The notes beneath the pieces are model-generated. The model was given only the letters and a program-made list of their open reading frames with translations. It was not told the origin of the DNA and ran no database searches. Source: Leptodactylus fallax (taxonomy: Eukaryota > Chordata > Amphibia > Anura > Leptodactylidae). From it: a stretch of DNA of 64,000 nucleotides. The position numbers and the translations under genes are program-made. Below, in pieces: positions 47,945 to 56,540 of this stretch (position 1 is its first letter; every line of letters begins with the position of its first letter). Where the stretch lies: assembly GCA_947044405.1 (NCBI GenBank), contig CAMRHE010000011.1:10641001-10705000 (forward strand), given 5' to 3'.

Positions 47945-48125
47945 AATTGCCCAAAATAATTGTTACTTTTTTTTATGACTTGTATGCCAGTTTTTTTTTT
48001 TTTAAGCATACAAGCTGTGTTAAATCAGCCCCATAGTATTTACACTGTACAAATAGGAAGCGTGACGTTAAAAAAAAAAAAAAAACTGGCGTACAAGCCA
48101 CAAAAAAAGTAACAATTATTTTGCG
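47945..48125. repeat. Foldback repeat with about 50-bp arms
   Basis: AATAATTGTTACTTTTTTTT...CTTGTATGCCAG followed by poly-T is inverted as poly-A, CTGGCGTACAAG, AAAAAAAGTAACAATTATTT. The spacer is about 65 bases. Looks like a MITE nested in the hAT element. Confidence 0.8.
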
Positions 48126-48172
48126 CATGTGAAAATTTTTGCTAAAAAAAATTGTATATGGCCGATATATAC

Positions 48173-48403
48173 ACTAGGTTCACACCTGTGTTTGGGTTTC
48201 CGTTCGAAGGGTTCGCTTGGGAACCCCATGAACGGAAACCTAATCTGCTTAAAAAAGTGGTTAACTGCCGAATTTCCGCCTGAAAAGGGTGGAAAATGCA
48301 AAGAGAAAAGCACTGCTTGCAGGACTTTTCTCTCCGCATTTTTAAAGCGGAATGGGGAACGGAATCCCTAGGCGGAGACCTGGTGCAAGTGTGAACCTAG
48401 CCT
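48173..48403. mobile_element. Short palindromic MITE
   Basis: Left end CTAGGTTCACACCTG and right end CAAGTGTGAACCTAG form an inverted repeat. Inside, TTTGGGTTTCCGTTCG, TTTCCGCC and GGCGGAGACC are weakly palindromic. End wording resembles the Harbinger element at 30426 (TTCACAC near the tip), but no clear TTA pair was seen. Confidence 0.6.
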
Positions 48404-48535
48404 TAACCTTTTTAACCAACCTCCAATACAATAAAATTTTGTCAATAAGCTGCTAATAAAAGACTGTCACAGCCAGGGCCAAATTTTATTTTTTTGGGTG
48501 GAAAAAAAAAAATACCATACTCACCTGTTCCCGAT

Positions 48536-49220
48536 TGTGAAGAATATGGCCTTGCCAAGCCCCTTGGCCTACCTGCGATCACCCTTCTTAACCTTCCACT
48601 CACAACCCGTGAGCGGACCGAGTTCGTAGGATAAAATGAAACTAGCTGTATAAATTTTATATATTTAATAACCCAAGTGGGTCGGTACTAATTAATAGCA
48701 TATACAGAAATATACAATATTAATATGATCAAGCATAAATATACGAGCACAGGCGATGATACAGCACATAAAACAAAAATGGAAATAAAGTATAGAGTAA
48801 TACCAGACCTAAGGAAGGGTCCTGAGCACAGCTCTCCCTTAGCTGTCTCTCTTCCAGGCTCCACACAAAGACAAAAGACCTCACCCCACCTCAGTGTGAA
48901 GACCCTGTCCAGCTCCACCCTTCACCCCCCCCAGCCAGCCCTCTCCTCACGAAAAGAGGAATCTATGCCAGTTAGAAGGAATGGTGGGTGCCTGGGTTAG
49001 TTTCAGGTCATTAGCCCACACTCCCCCCTTTGGACATCTGGGATATCACACTGATGGGTCAGAAAAACCCTCTCTCCATGGTATGCACATAAAACCACTG
49101 GAGCAAATTGACCACCAATGTAAACACAGCTCTACATTCCTACAGATATGTGAGACTGATACGAATAAAGAATGATACATGTCCAAGAAAGATACATAAA
49201 TTGAAAGTCTCATCATCACA
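48536..49220. repeat. Solo LTR inside the hAT element
   Basis: Begins TGTGA and ends TCACA. Flanks CCGAT (48531-48535) and CCGAA (49221-49225) are a 5-bp duplication with one change. It shares the phrase TATATATTTAATAACCC...GTGGGTCGGTA with the solo LTR at 22222-23178 (which has TATATATTTATTAACCC...TGGGTCGGTA), so both belong to related retroelement families. No internal region remains. Confidence 0.82.
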
Positions 49221-49404
49221 CCGAAGCTCCAGGGTCCTCCCAGCATGGTCCGGTCCTGCATGTGACTACCAGCAGAACTGCAGACTGGACACCAGATGAA
49301 TATGTTTTTTTTGTTTGTTTGTTTTGTTTTTCACCTCTCCCAGACTAATTATATAAAAAAAAAATAATAATTATGCTGCACAACCTCTTTAAAGTGTGGG
49401 TCAT

Positions 49405-49700
49405 TAGGAGGGTATATTAAAGGGGTTGTCCAGGCAACATTTTTTTTATGGTCTATCCTCAGGATAGGCCATAAATACCTGATCAGTAGGGGGCCAACAC
49501 CCAGCCCCCAGACCGATCAGCTGTATGGAGCCACTTCTGGTGCCCGTCCTGTACACAATACGGGGCTGGAAGCAGAAAGCTCTGTCCACTGTGTATTAGC
49601 CGGGCATCTATTTAAGTCAGTGGAAGCTGATCTGTAGTGAAGGAGCCGGGCAACTATACAGCGGATGGAGCTTTCTGATCTGCAGGGGTCCTGGCGGTGG
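49405..49700. repeat. Anuran-type MITE near the hAT right end
   Basis: AAAGGGGTTGTCCAGGCAAC, TCTATCCTCAGGATAGGCCA and TGATCAGTAGGGGGC are phrases of a highly abundant short frog repeat. Related words occur at 42600-42720 and 46110-46220. Confidence 0.5.
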
Positions 49701-49753
49701 GCCCCTAGAAACAATTTCCACTGGTGGGCCCTAGACATCCCAGTCCGACACTG

Positions 49754-50184
49754 CTAGAGACATAGAAGAATCTAAAGAGTTAGGCATAGGGAATCCAACC
49801 ATAAAGTCCTTGACACGGTCGGACAGGCCTTTACGGAAAGTGGCCGCCAAAACTGCATCATTCCAAGCAGGTAGAACAAACCACTTCCGAAACTATGACA
49901 GTAAATTTCAACTGGTTCAGCACCTTGCTGGAGGGACATTAAAGTGATTTCTGCCACCGCTGCAGCATTAGGTTCAGCATACAATAGACCCAAAGCGTGA
50001 AAAACTCAATCCAAAGATTCCAAAGCTAGATCTCCACATTTCAGGGAAAAGGCCTAATCTTGAGGATCTCCCCTCAGCAGAGAATTTACAAAACCCGCCT
50101 GCTGAAAAGGAGATCCTGCAGAATCAGGCCTTAAGGATAATTATAAACGACAATTACACTGAAAATTGTCAAAAGTAGCACGAT
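49754..50184 (-). pseudogene. Chromovirus gag, middle part
   Basis: The minus-strand frame 49772-49993 contains GLLYAEPNAAAVAEITLMSL and QQGAEPVEIYCHSF, the retrotransposon gag pattern in which a Q-G-...-V-E-Y-...-F core packs in the capsid fold. Upstream (to 50184) the frame has several stops. It is cut on one side by the hAT element (45315-49753) and on the other by hAT-like copy D. Confidence 0.8.
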
Positions 50185-52441
50185 CAGTGGTGAACCTAGC
50201 CTCTTTGCTGCCTGAGGCGGACTATAGAATGACGCCCCCCCCCCCAAAAAAAAAAAAAAAAAAAATTGCGTTTCCATGCTACTAGCTTCACACGCCGTCG
50301 CACGATATACACAATACACAAAGTTATAAAACAGTTTTTAAGAATTCTTCTTACTGCATTATTTCAGTATCAGATCAACAACACGGCATTAACAATGAAA
50401 GTAACTTCAGACATCTTCTGCTTCGTGGATGGACGTGGCCCCCATTCTCTATAATAGGAGCGCCGCAGATAGCTGAGTACTGTACTCAGTACTGTTCATT
50501 CATCCACCAAGCGACACGGCTATATTCAGTCTGGCTGCAGGTTGAATACCCACCCAGTGGGGGTAAAAAATCCAATTCTCAGGTTCAGTGGGGGAATCAG
50601 CAGACAGACCCCCATCAGTCAGGTATTTATCCTCTAACATTTAGTTGTATACAGTGCAGTAACATTTTGTGACTTACAGGTGACTTCTCTGACTAATCCT
50701 TCACATTTCCCTTCTCTTCCCTTTGGACCATCATGATCACTTCTTCCAGCTGTGACTTGTCTCTGTAAAGTTTGTAACACAGACATCTTTGGCTCCTCAC
50801 TTTTCCAGGCATCCGACCCACATTGTCCTCACCATATAACCCCCATAAAGAATAATACTCCCAAGTGCATCTTTATATTAATAATGTCCGTGTGTACCCT
50901 GTATAAATAGTGCCCCTTATTAATAATGCCCCATAGGTTTCCTAATTAAAAGGTTTTCCAGGTCATTAATAAACTAATCAGTGGGGCTCAAAAACACATG
51001 ACCCCCTACTGATCAGCTGTTTGAATGGTACCTGTGTAAGTGCCATGACCGCTTCTCTGTTTACATAGTGTCATTCATCTCATAGCGGCCATGTAATGTA
51101 ACTACAGCCTCGTCCTATACACGTCCATGCGACAAGGCTGTAATTGCATGACACGGTCACTATAAACAGAGAGCTTATAATATAAACATGCGCCACAGCC
51201 CCTGTTTATAGCGCCCCATTTACACACACTATAATGTTCCACAGCAGCCCCTGCACACAGTATTACGGCCCTCAGAGGCCCCTGCACATGGTATTATGCC
51301 CCGCAGTGTCCACTGCACACAGTATTATGTTCTACAGCAACCCCTGCAAACAGTATTATGCTCCCTAGTGGCCCCTGCACACGGTTTTATGCTCCATAGT
51401 GGCCACTGCACACGATATTATGTTCCACAGCAACCCCTGCACACAGTATTATGCTCCCTAGTGGCCCCTGCACACAGTATTATGCTCCATAGTGGCCCCT
51501 GCACACAGTATTATGCTCCATAGTGGCCCCTGCACATGGTATTATGCTCCATAGTGGCCCCTGTACTCGATATTATGCTCTATAGTGGCCCCTGCACTGG
51601 TATTATGCTCCACAGCGGCCATTGCACACGGTATTATGTTCCACAGCAACCCCTGCACACAGTATTATGCTCCACAGTGGCCCCTGCACAGGGTATTATG
51701 CCCCATAGCGGCCCCTGCACACAGTATTATGCCCCATAGCGGCCCCGGCACACAGTATTATGCCCCATAGCAGCCCCTTCACACAGTATTATGCCCCATA
51801 GCGGCCCCGGCACAGTATTATGCTCTATAGTGGCCCCTGCACTCGATATTATGCTCCATAGTGGCCCCTGCACTGGTATTATGCTCCATAGTGGCCCACC
51901 CATGAACTATTATTATTCTCTGGGGTCTTTTCAGACCCAAGAGTATAATGATCAGAGACCCAGGGGAGGTGACAAACATAAAAATCAGTGTTACTTACCT
52001 ATCCTGAACACCGGTGCACTCCCTGCAGCTTTCGGCCCTGTTTAATTGCGCACACATGTCACGTGATCATGCCAGTGACGCGACCTGATGATGTTACCAG
52101 AAGGCCCAAGCCTTCTCGGAGTAACATCGGATTGCAGGAGAGGTAAGTAGCATTGGTTTTTATGTTCCCTCACCTCCCCTGGGTCTCTGATTATTATGCT
52201 CTGGGGTCTGAGTATAATAATACTAGTATTAGTATTATTACTAGTATAATAATAGTAGTATTTGAGGGCCGCGGCCTCACTTACCGATGCCCGTGGCTGT
52301 TCACAGTGGCATCCACTTCCCCTTCTGCGTCCCATTGCAGAAAGGGAAGCGGAGGCGGCCACAAGCAGATGCGGCGTAGGTAAATAAATAGGCCGTTACC
52401 TGCTAGGGATACTCCAGCAGGTTACGGCCTATTTATATATA
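50185..52441. mobile_element. hAT-like minisatellite element, copy D (one end lost)
   Basis: Starts CAGTGGTGAACCTAGCCTCT (50185) and runs in the opposite direction to copies B and C: poly-C/A, conserved block (50668-50795), TTATTAATAATGCCCC, minisatellite, one clear hairpin (51909-51952), GTGACGCGACC-type block, and the TTACC...GGTTACGG repeat. The other end is missing because a Tc1 fragment begins at 52442. It disrupts gag. Confidence 0.75.
51245..51900. repeat. 31-bp minisatellite in hAT-like copy D
   Basis: About 21 units around GGCCCCTGCACACAGTATTA, the reverse orientation of the array in copy C. Blocks of three to four units are repeated (for example around 51340-51440 and 51600-51700). 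Confidence 0.92.
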
Positions 52442-52653
52442 CAGTGCCTTGCGAAAGTATTCGGTCCCCTTGAACTTTTCAACCTTTTGCCACATTTCAG
52501 GCTTCAAACCTAAATATATAAAATTTTAATTTTTTGGTGAAGAATCAACAACAAGTGGGACACAATTGTGAAGTGGAACGAAATTTATTGGTTATTTTAA
52601 ACTTTTGTAAAAAATAAATAAAAAACTGAAAAGTGGGGCGTGCAATATTATTA
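52442..52653 (+). mobile_element. Tc1/mariner left-end fragment
   Basis: CAGTGCCTTGCGAAAGTATT after TA (52440-52441), then about 210 bases nearly identical to the left end of the element at 20178, ending at GGGGCGTGCAATATTATT. The transposase and the right end are gone; the sequence goes straight into gag. Confidence 0.92.
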
Positions 52654-52767
52654 TTGCCCATCAGGCATTCTTATCTTCGGATTCAAGTTTGCAGAACAAG
52701 CCTGAAGCTCCTTCACAGAAGCTGACAATTGTTCTACCTGTCTGACTAAATCCAAATTCTGTTCCAT
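52652..52767 (-). pseudogene. Chromovirus gag N-terminus
   Basis: On the minus strand an ATG at 52767 starts MEQNLDLVRQVEQLSASVKE, a Gln/Leu-rich helix typical of gag starts, about 90 bases inside the 5' LTR. It is cut after about 38 codons by the Tc1/hAT-like block. No primer-binding site of the usual TGG type was recognised next to the LTR. Confidence 0.7.
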
Positions 52768-52855
52768 AATCAATGAAGGATCCCAGCTTCAAAAAGAGGA
52801 TACAAAAAATAAATTTTACCCTGCTTTTATTTATATTTATGTGGGCAGGTCATAA

Positions 52856-53701
52856 TGTTACGATCAGGGGACCTAAGCAGTACTAGTTAACACAAAACAA
52901 ACAGCAATAAACTATACAGGAAATATCCTGTAGTAGAAAGCAAGCAGAGAAATGGGAGGTTTAAATAAACAACGCAAATCTTCAGATGTGAGGAAATACT
53001 AAGATTAATAAAGGATATAACTAAATACTATGCAATAATGATGAAAGACAAACAACAAGACATGAGATAATAAGACAAACTCTGAAAATAAACTAAAACA
53101 AACACAAAAAAACCAAACATATTTGACAGTAACACACAACCTGCAGCAGGGAATTTAAACCATCAAAGACTGTGAGGCAATCACAGACAACCTCTCAGAG
53201 AGATTTGCAGGGAATCACACCCAAAACAGGTACCAGACCAAACTCATGTGTAAACAGACTCCTATCTACAGAAAATACTAAAGTACACTTCTGGCCATGA
53301 TTTCTCCCTAAAATGGCGTCAGAAGGAACGGACGCTAACTGAGTCTAGTTACAAAAGCCTAGTAGAGAAAAATACTAACATTTCAGAAAAGCCCTGTCTG
53401 TTCACACTTCAAAAACACTTTCCCGCAGTGAGAAGCATAGAATCTAATATTCTTGCTTACTCATGGTTCACATGCACAAAAATATCTGCTGGAACTGGTT
53501 ACTGGATCTGAGGTTTCAGGAACACAGTAAAGCTGAATCAGGCTGATCGCTGGATAAAAGATGACCCACTCAGAGTCCAGAAGAGACTGCGCTAAAAAGC
53601 TAGACAAACCAAACCCAGCCCCCAGAAACTCACATGACACCAAGCAACCATTAAAAGTGAAAACTCGGAAAACAAAAGAAACAAAACACAAAACCATAAC
53701 A
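52856..53701 (-). repeat. 5' LTR of the chromovirus
   Basis: On the plus strand starts TGTTACGATCAGGGGACC and ends ACCATAACA. Aligns along its whole length with 36101-36950, with scattered substitutions and 1-3 base indels. The duplicated target CTAGT follows at 53702-53706. Confidence 0.95.
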
Positions 53702-53706
53702 CTAGT

Positions 53707-56089
53707 GATGTGACAGTTAGAACATCTCACCAAGGATCATCCATGATGGTGAATACTTTTTCCCTTCCCTATTAGCTACCTGTACATTTTTGTACAATGG
53801 CCTCCTCCTCCAGTTCAGCTTCCACAGGGCTCATGTGGCCGTGAGAAGCAGGCACCACGTCTTCAGTCCCCTGACCAGCCAGATTTACCAGCATCTTTTC
53901 CAGGAATGAATCAGTGGAATGACGTTGTTCATCCAATAGTCCTGGCGACTGACAAATAAAGTGCCCTCCTCAAAGGGCACGAGCAAATGACAGGTGTCAT
54001 GCATGAGCTGCCACTGGCTAAAATTGAAGTTACACAGGGGAGTACCTCTGTCCGCTTGGATCATCAAGAAATCATTTATGGCCTTTCTCTGTTCGTACAG
54101 TCGGTCCAACATATGGAGGGTGGAATTCCAATGGTTGGAAATGTCGCATATCAGCCTATGTTGGGGGACGCTGTTCTGCCGCTGTAGATCAAGGAGGGTG
54201 TGCTTGGCGGTGTACGAGTGGCTGAAGTGCATGCAAAGTTTAATGACCATTTTTAGGATACCTTGCAGATGGGTGGAAGACTTAAGGAAACGCTTGACAA
54301 CCAGATTGAACATGTGCACCATGCAGGGAGCATGACTCAGCCCTCCTTGATGCAGCGCCGACACCATGTTCTTCCCTTTGTCAGCTACCATGGTCCCGAT
54401 TTTGAGTTGTTGTGGAAAAAGCCTAGATTCAATTTCTTGATGAAGGAAACGGAGCAGTTCCTCCCCTGTATGACTTCGTTCCCCAGGGCAAACCAGGTTG
54501 CAGGACCAAAGGCATGAGAGCATGTAGGCGGAAGCGGCGTCACCTGGCCAAGTTCCCAGTGGGCCGTAAAGGACATATATTGTCCTTGACTGTAGTTACA
54601 GCTCCACACGACGGCCGCTGCCATGCATTTTGGCACACACCGACAGGCTCAAGGACTGGCCCACCTTCTCTTCTACATATTTGTTCAGGGCTGGTACTGC
54701 ATTTTTGGCAAAGAAATGATGGCTTGGGACTCTCCACCTCGGCTCAGCACAAGCCATCAGTTCTCTGAAAGGTGCAGAGTCCACCACTTGGAAAGGGAGG
54801 GAATGCAGCACCAGCAACTTGGACAGGAGCACGTTCAGCTTCTGCACCATTGGATGAGTGCTCGCATACTGTTGTCTCTTCGAAATCGCTTCGGTGATCG
54901 ATTGCTGATGCAATGACTGCCTAGGAGGAGGAGCAGAAGCATTAGGACCAGCAAATGATGGGAAAGACAGATGATGGGAAGGACACACAGCTTCCTTCGG
55001 CTGAGGTGGTAGAGCCTTGACTACCTGAAATGGGGTGCATGCCACTGGGTGATGCAGCGGTTGCTGCGGCAGGCTGGACCACCACATTGGAGCGACGGTT
55101 CTCCCAGGCCACTTTATGGTGACGCTGCATATGTTAATGCAGGGCTGTGATGCCAACATTGACGCCCTGGCCACGCTTCACCTTCTGCCCACAGATTTGA
55201 CATATGGCCATGTTGAACTTACCCAGTGGCTTAATAAAAAAACTGTCACACCGCTGAGTAGGTGATTTTACCCCTAACACTCCACACTGACTGACTGCTA
55301 CTGCCACTGCCTCCGTGAACCCCTGCACCACTGCTTTCCGGTCATGTAGGCTCCTGCAAAGCGGGTGGTCTACCGCAGGCACGTTTGGCTCCTGACCTCC
55401 TACTGCTGCCACCCTGCTGACTCCTGGCCAAGCTACCGACTTGCTGGCTCCGCCACTGCCTCTTCTCCCGATGATGATGAAGCCCCTTCGTTACCCAGCT
55501 CCCAATTGCAATCGGCTACATTATCGAGTACTGTCTGCACGTCACTGATGTCCTCCTCAATGGTCTCTGAGTCAGGAGCCTGACCGCTCGCAACACCAGC
55601 TCCCACGCCACTCTCTTCATCTCTACTAACGGAGGAAGCGGAGGATGTCTCCTCCAGATATTGGCTGGGCAGTAGCTGCTGACTGTCCTCTAGTAGCTCA
55701 TCCTCGCTGTATAGTGGAGCTGAGCCCATGGCATAGAGTAATTCTCTGGCTAAGGGAACAGAAAAGGACAGAGGCAGGTTGAGGACAGGTGAGGGCACAG
55801 GGCCTGCTACTGGGCTATGCCAAATAAGGATTGTGTCTGACGATCCCACCGACTCTTGGCTGAGGGTGTTTGATGTGACTTGGGATGAAGTGGATGACCA
55901 AGTCAACCATTCTAGAACCGCTGGATTGCTGGTCAAGACACGACCGCTAGCTGACACTGGGAGCTCAGGCCTCTGGAAGTGACCCCTGCTGCCACGCCCC
56001 CTTACTCTGCTGCAACCTGTGCCTGCGCCAGAAACATTTAGGCCTGTGGCCCTCCCTTGTGCATGGCCTCTCGCTTCTCTGTCTGACAT
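53707..56089 (-). pseudogene. hAT (BED-finger) transposase gene, decayed
   Basis: Read from 56089: MSDREARGHAQGR, then an acidic Ser-rich region (EEDISDVQTVLDNV). A BED-type finger follows at about 55115-55202 (AICQICGQKVKRG...H-x5-H), then FQVVDSAPFRELMACAEPRW. The catalytic part has MVADKGKNMVSALHQGGLSH, PCMVHMFNLVVKRFL and SNHWNSTLHMLDRLYEQRKA, as in ZBED/hAT transposases with an RNase H fold. Frames change at about 55430, 55130 and 54520, so it is broken. The C-terminal dimerisation region is missing: the frame ends near 53775, close to the chromovirus insertion at 53701. An intact copy would cut and paste hAT DNA; its own ends were not found here. Confidence 0.85.
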
Positions 56090-56149
56090 ACTGTTTGATG
56101 AAAAAATTTAATTGTAAAGGTCAAAAAGGCCTGTTATTTTCTACTTTGA

Positions 56150-56540
56150 AGAGAACGGCAAATATGCCCCTTAATTGTTCACCGAGTAATGAACACCAAT
56201 AAAACAAGCGTGATAAAGGCAGAGATTTGTGGCTCAGAATTATTGAATTATTGACAATACTATTAATAAATGGCCAGCAACTTTATACTGGTAACAAAAT
56301 GGCGAATATGGTGCTCCTTATGGGTTTAGACACTAATGAACACCTTTAAATAAGTGATGATAACCGCAAAGAATTATTGAATTATTATTGACAATACTGT
56401 TTTTAAATATTGCCTGCAACTTTATACTGGTAACAAAATGGCGAATATGATCCTTTTTATGTATTTTGACACTAATAAACACCTTTAAATAAGTGATAAC
56501 TGCTAAGAATTATTGAATTATTATTGACAATACTGTTTTT
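56150..56540. repeat. Tandem repeat, units of about 135 bp
   Basis: Two full and one partial unit: AACTTTATACTGGTAACAAA, TGGCGAATATG, CACCTTTAAATAAGTGAT, GAATTATTGAATTATTATTG, GACAATACTGTTTTTAA. It lies upstream of the hAT gene, where subterminal repeats of such elements are expected. Confidence 0.85.

Larger units (their letters stand above)
45315..49753. mobile_element. hAT element with perfect 8-bp target duplication
   Basis: Left end CAGGGTCGGACTGGCCCA, right end CAGTCCGACACTG; the inverted repeat matches at 13 of 14 positions. CTAGAGAC is duplicated exactly at 45307-45314 and 49754-49761. This 8-bp duplication identifies a hAT-superfamily insertion, here in the gag gene; removing element and one duplication rejoins the gag frame. 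The 4439-bp interior has no transposase: it holds minisatellites, a solo LTR (48536) and smaller repeats, so the element is non-autonomous. Confidence 0.95.
36101..53701 (-). mobile_element. Ty3/Gypsy chromovirus, complete ends, expanded by nested elements
   Basis: Two LTRs (36101-36950 and 52856-53701) flank gag and pol on the minus strand. A perfect 5-bp target duplication CTAGT lies at 36096-36100 and 53702-53706. Subtracting three inserted blocks (39023-43852, 45315-49753 with its duplication, 50185-52653) leaves about 5.9 kb, normal for this group. pol order is protease, RT, RNase H, integrase, chromodomain, which defines a chromovirus. Several frameshifts and stops show it is dead. By eye the two LTRs differ at a few percent of positions. 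Confidence 0.93.

Noticed and set aside
18645..51900. CRISPR array
   Set aside because: Units of 31 bp are contiguous with no unique spacers, and the context is a vertebrate genome; these are minisatellites.
36101..53701. Vertebrate retrovirus (ERV) instead of Gypsy
   Set aside because: Integrase is followed by a chromodomain and no envelope gene is seen; RT motifs and the gag zinc knuckle fit a Ty3/Gypsy chromovirus.
55433..56089. 218-codon minus-strand frame as a separate gene
   Set aside because: It is the N-terminal part of the hAT transposase, upstream of the BED finger.
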